From assembly GCF_013404085.1 (NCBI RefSeq), contig NZ_JABFHO010000001.1, positions 3,297,001 to 3,361,000 on the forward strand: 64,000 nt of DNA. Direction: 5' to 3'. Positions 63,203 through 64,000 of this stretch are shown here, one piece after another; the first letter of the stretch is position 1, and each line of letters starts with the position of its first letter. A model generated the notes under the pieces. That model was not told where the DNA came from. It saw only the letters and a list, made by a program, of their open reading frames with translations, and ran no database searches. This DNA is from Winogradskyella helgolandensis (GTDB lineage: Bacteria; Bacteroidota; Bacteroidia; Flavobacteriales; Flavobacteriaceae). Both the position numbers and the translations under genes were made by a program.

Positions 63203-64000
63203 ATGAAAGCATTAAAACATCTCAATAAATATTTCTATAAATACAGGTATCGTATTATTATAGGCATCTTTATCACCATCATCTCTAAGATATTTGCGCT
63301 CTTTACACCACGTTTAGTTGGTGCCTCTATTAATATTGTTTCTGACCGATTAGATGGAAACATCTCTGAAGAAATTTTCAGAAGTGAGTTAATAATAAAC
63401 ATTCTATATCTCGTTGGAGCCGCTGTAGTAGCCGGAATCTTTACTTTTTTAATGCGTCAAACCATTATTAATGTTTCTCGTTATGTAGAATTTGATCTTA
63501 AAAATGAAATTTATCAACATTACCAAGTTCTCTCTTTAAAATTTTATAAAGCCAATAGAACTGGTGATTTAATGAACCGTATTAGTGAAGATGTTGGTAA
63601 AGTAAGAATGTATGTTGGTCCTGCCATTATGTACACTATTAATACCATCACTTTATTTGCAGTGGCTATAATTTATATGGTAGACCGATCTCCTTCATTA
63701 ACATTATATACCTTACTCCCACTACCCTTTTTGTCTGTTGCTATTTATAAATTAAGTCGTTTAATTAATAAACGAAGTACTATTGTTCAGCAATCCTTAT
63801 CTACACTTTCTACTTATTCGCAAGAAACATTTAGTGGTATTTCGGTTATAAAATCTTATGGTATTGAGCCGAGAACAAATGTCGAATTTGAGAAACTATC
63901 TGCAGAAAACCGTCAGAAACAAATCAATCTAACTAAAGTACAAGCCTTGTTTTTTCCAATGATGGTATTACTAATTGGAGTCAGTAACCTTATTGTAATT
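63203..64000 (+). CDS. ABC exporter (fused permease-ATPase), 5' part only
   Basis: 266 codons before the right window edge. The start MKALKHLNKYFYKYRYRIII is followed by six-helix type-I exporter membrane segments (GIFITIISKIFALFTPRLVG, ILYLVGAAVVAGIFTFLM). The conserved linker RTGDLMNRISEDVGKVRMYV and GISVIKSYGIEPRTNVEFEK are typical of MsbA-like multidrug or lipid exporters. The nucleotide-binding domain lies outside the window, so the substrate cannot be judged. Confidence 0.88.
   Translation, partial: MKALKHLNKYFYKYRYRIIIGIFITIISKIFALFTPRLVGASINIVSDRLDGNISEEIFRSELIINILYLVGAAVVAGIFTFLMRQTIINVSRYVEFDLKNEIYQHYQVLSLKFYKANRTGDLMNRISEDVGKVRMYVGPAIMYTINTITLFAVAIIYMVDRSPSLTLYTLLPLPFLSVAIYKLSRLINKRSTIVQQSLSTLSTYSQETFSGISVIKSYGIEPRTNVEFEKLSAENRQKQINLTKVQALFFPMMVLLIGVSNLIVI

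Noticed and set aside
40..64000. CRISPR arrays, insertion sequences, tRNA and rRNA genes
   Set aside because: No regular direct repeats with spacers, no transposase motifs and no cloverleaf or rRNA-like stretches were recognised. A profile search could still find a divergent tRNA.

Overview
The window is a 64 kb AT-rich piece of a Bacteroidota chromosome, almost certainly from the family Flavobacteriaceae. The evidence is the Bacteroidota promoter element TAnnTTTG in front of many genes, a TonB-dependent receptor with a HmuY-type lipoprotein, a secreted protein with a type IX secretion (Por) C-terminal domain, many lipoproteins with short lipoboxes, a long NusB, and a fused ThrA followed by thrB and thrC. 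There is no sign of a plasmid, prophage, insertion sequence, CRISPR array, rRNA or tRNA. Genus-level placement is not possible from sequence reading alone.

Layout. (1) 1-10,100: a stress or stasis island. Its genes are ferritin, a DUF1269 membrane protein, phosphoglycerate mutase, two coiled-coil lipoproteins, an ABC1/UbiB kinase, an MgtC/DUF4010 membrane protein, two related helical proteins of unknown function, a small protein, a cysteine-less ArsC/Spx-like protein, a P4-type acid phosphatase, a double UspA protein and a small membrane protein. Three palindromes of form TGAC-N4-GTCA (3046-3059, 6673-6688, 8748-8763) control it. Each is centred exactly 29.5 nt upstream of a TAnnTTTG-like -7 box, and the third serves two divergent promoters, so four promoters share one geometry. 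This is the layout of a Crp/Fnr-type class II activator. It is the strongest previously unexplained signal in the window.

(2) 10,300-28,700: mostly housekeeping. It holds a LysE-like protein, the PgpH-type HD phosphodiesterase, thiolase, an NlpC/P60 hydrolase, a TPR protein, gyrA, clpC, hutH, two TlpA-like lipoproteins and nnrE/nnrD. (3) 28,700-33,900: the threonine operon thrA-thrB-thrC, preceded by a 33-residue leader peptide rich in Ile, Ser, Thr and Met and by a hairpin with a U-run. Part of the leader can pair with the hairpin instead, as expected for ribosome-mediated attenuation. (4) 33,900-42,700: lipoproteins, a GIY-YIG protein, two thioredoxin-fold lipoproteins, a gene remnant, an AraC-type regulator with a redox operon, and guaB. 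(5) 42,300-51,250: an iron or heme acquisition locus on both strands, comprising a PepSY-flavodoxin-reductase fusion, a DUF2271 protein, an ankyrin protein, a DUF6607-type protein, and divergently a TonB receptor plus HmuY. A promoter-overlapping palindrome lies between the two arms.

(6) 51,240-64,000: HMG-CoA lyase, a membrane metalloprotease, a LysE exporter, a spondin-domain T9SS cargo protein, pyrD, a second UspA, pepT, three small proteins (DUF2200, SMI1/KNR4, YdeI), yajC, a DUF1573 lipoprotein, nusB, leucine dehydrogenase and the start of an ABC exporter that runs off the right edge. Convergent gene pairs are often separated by hairpin terminators. Function calls rest on motifs and family resemblance recognised by eye; no database search was run.
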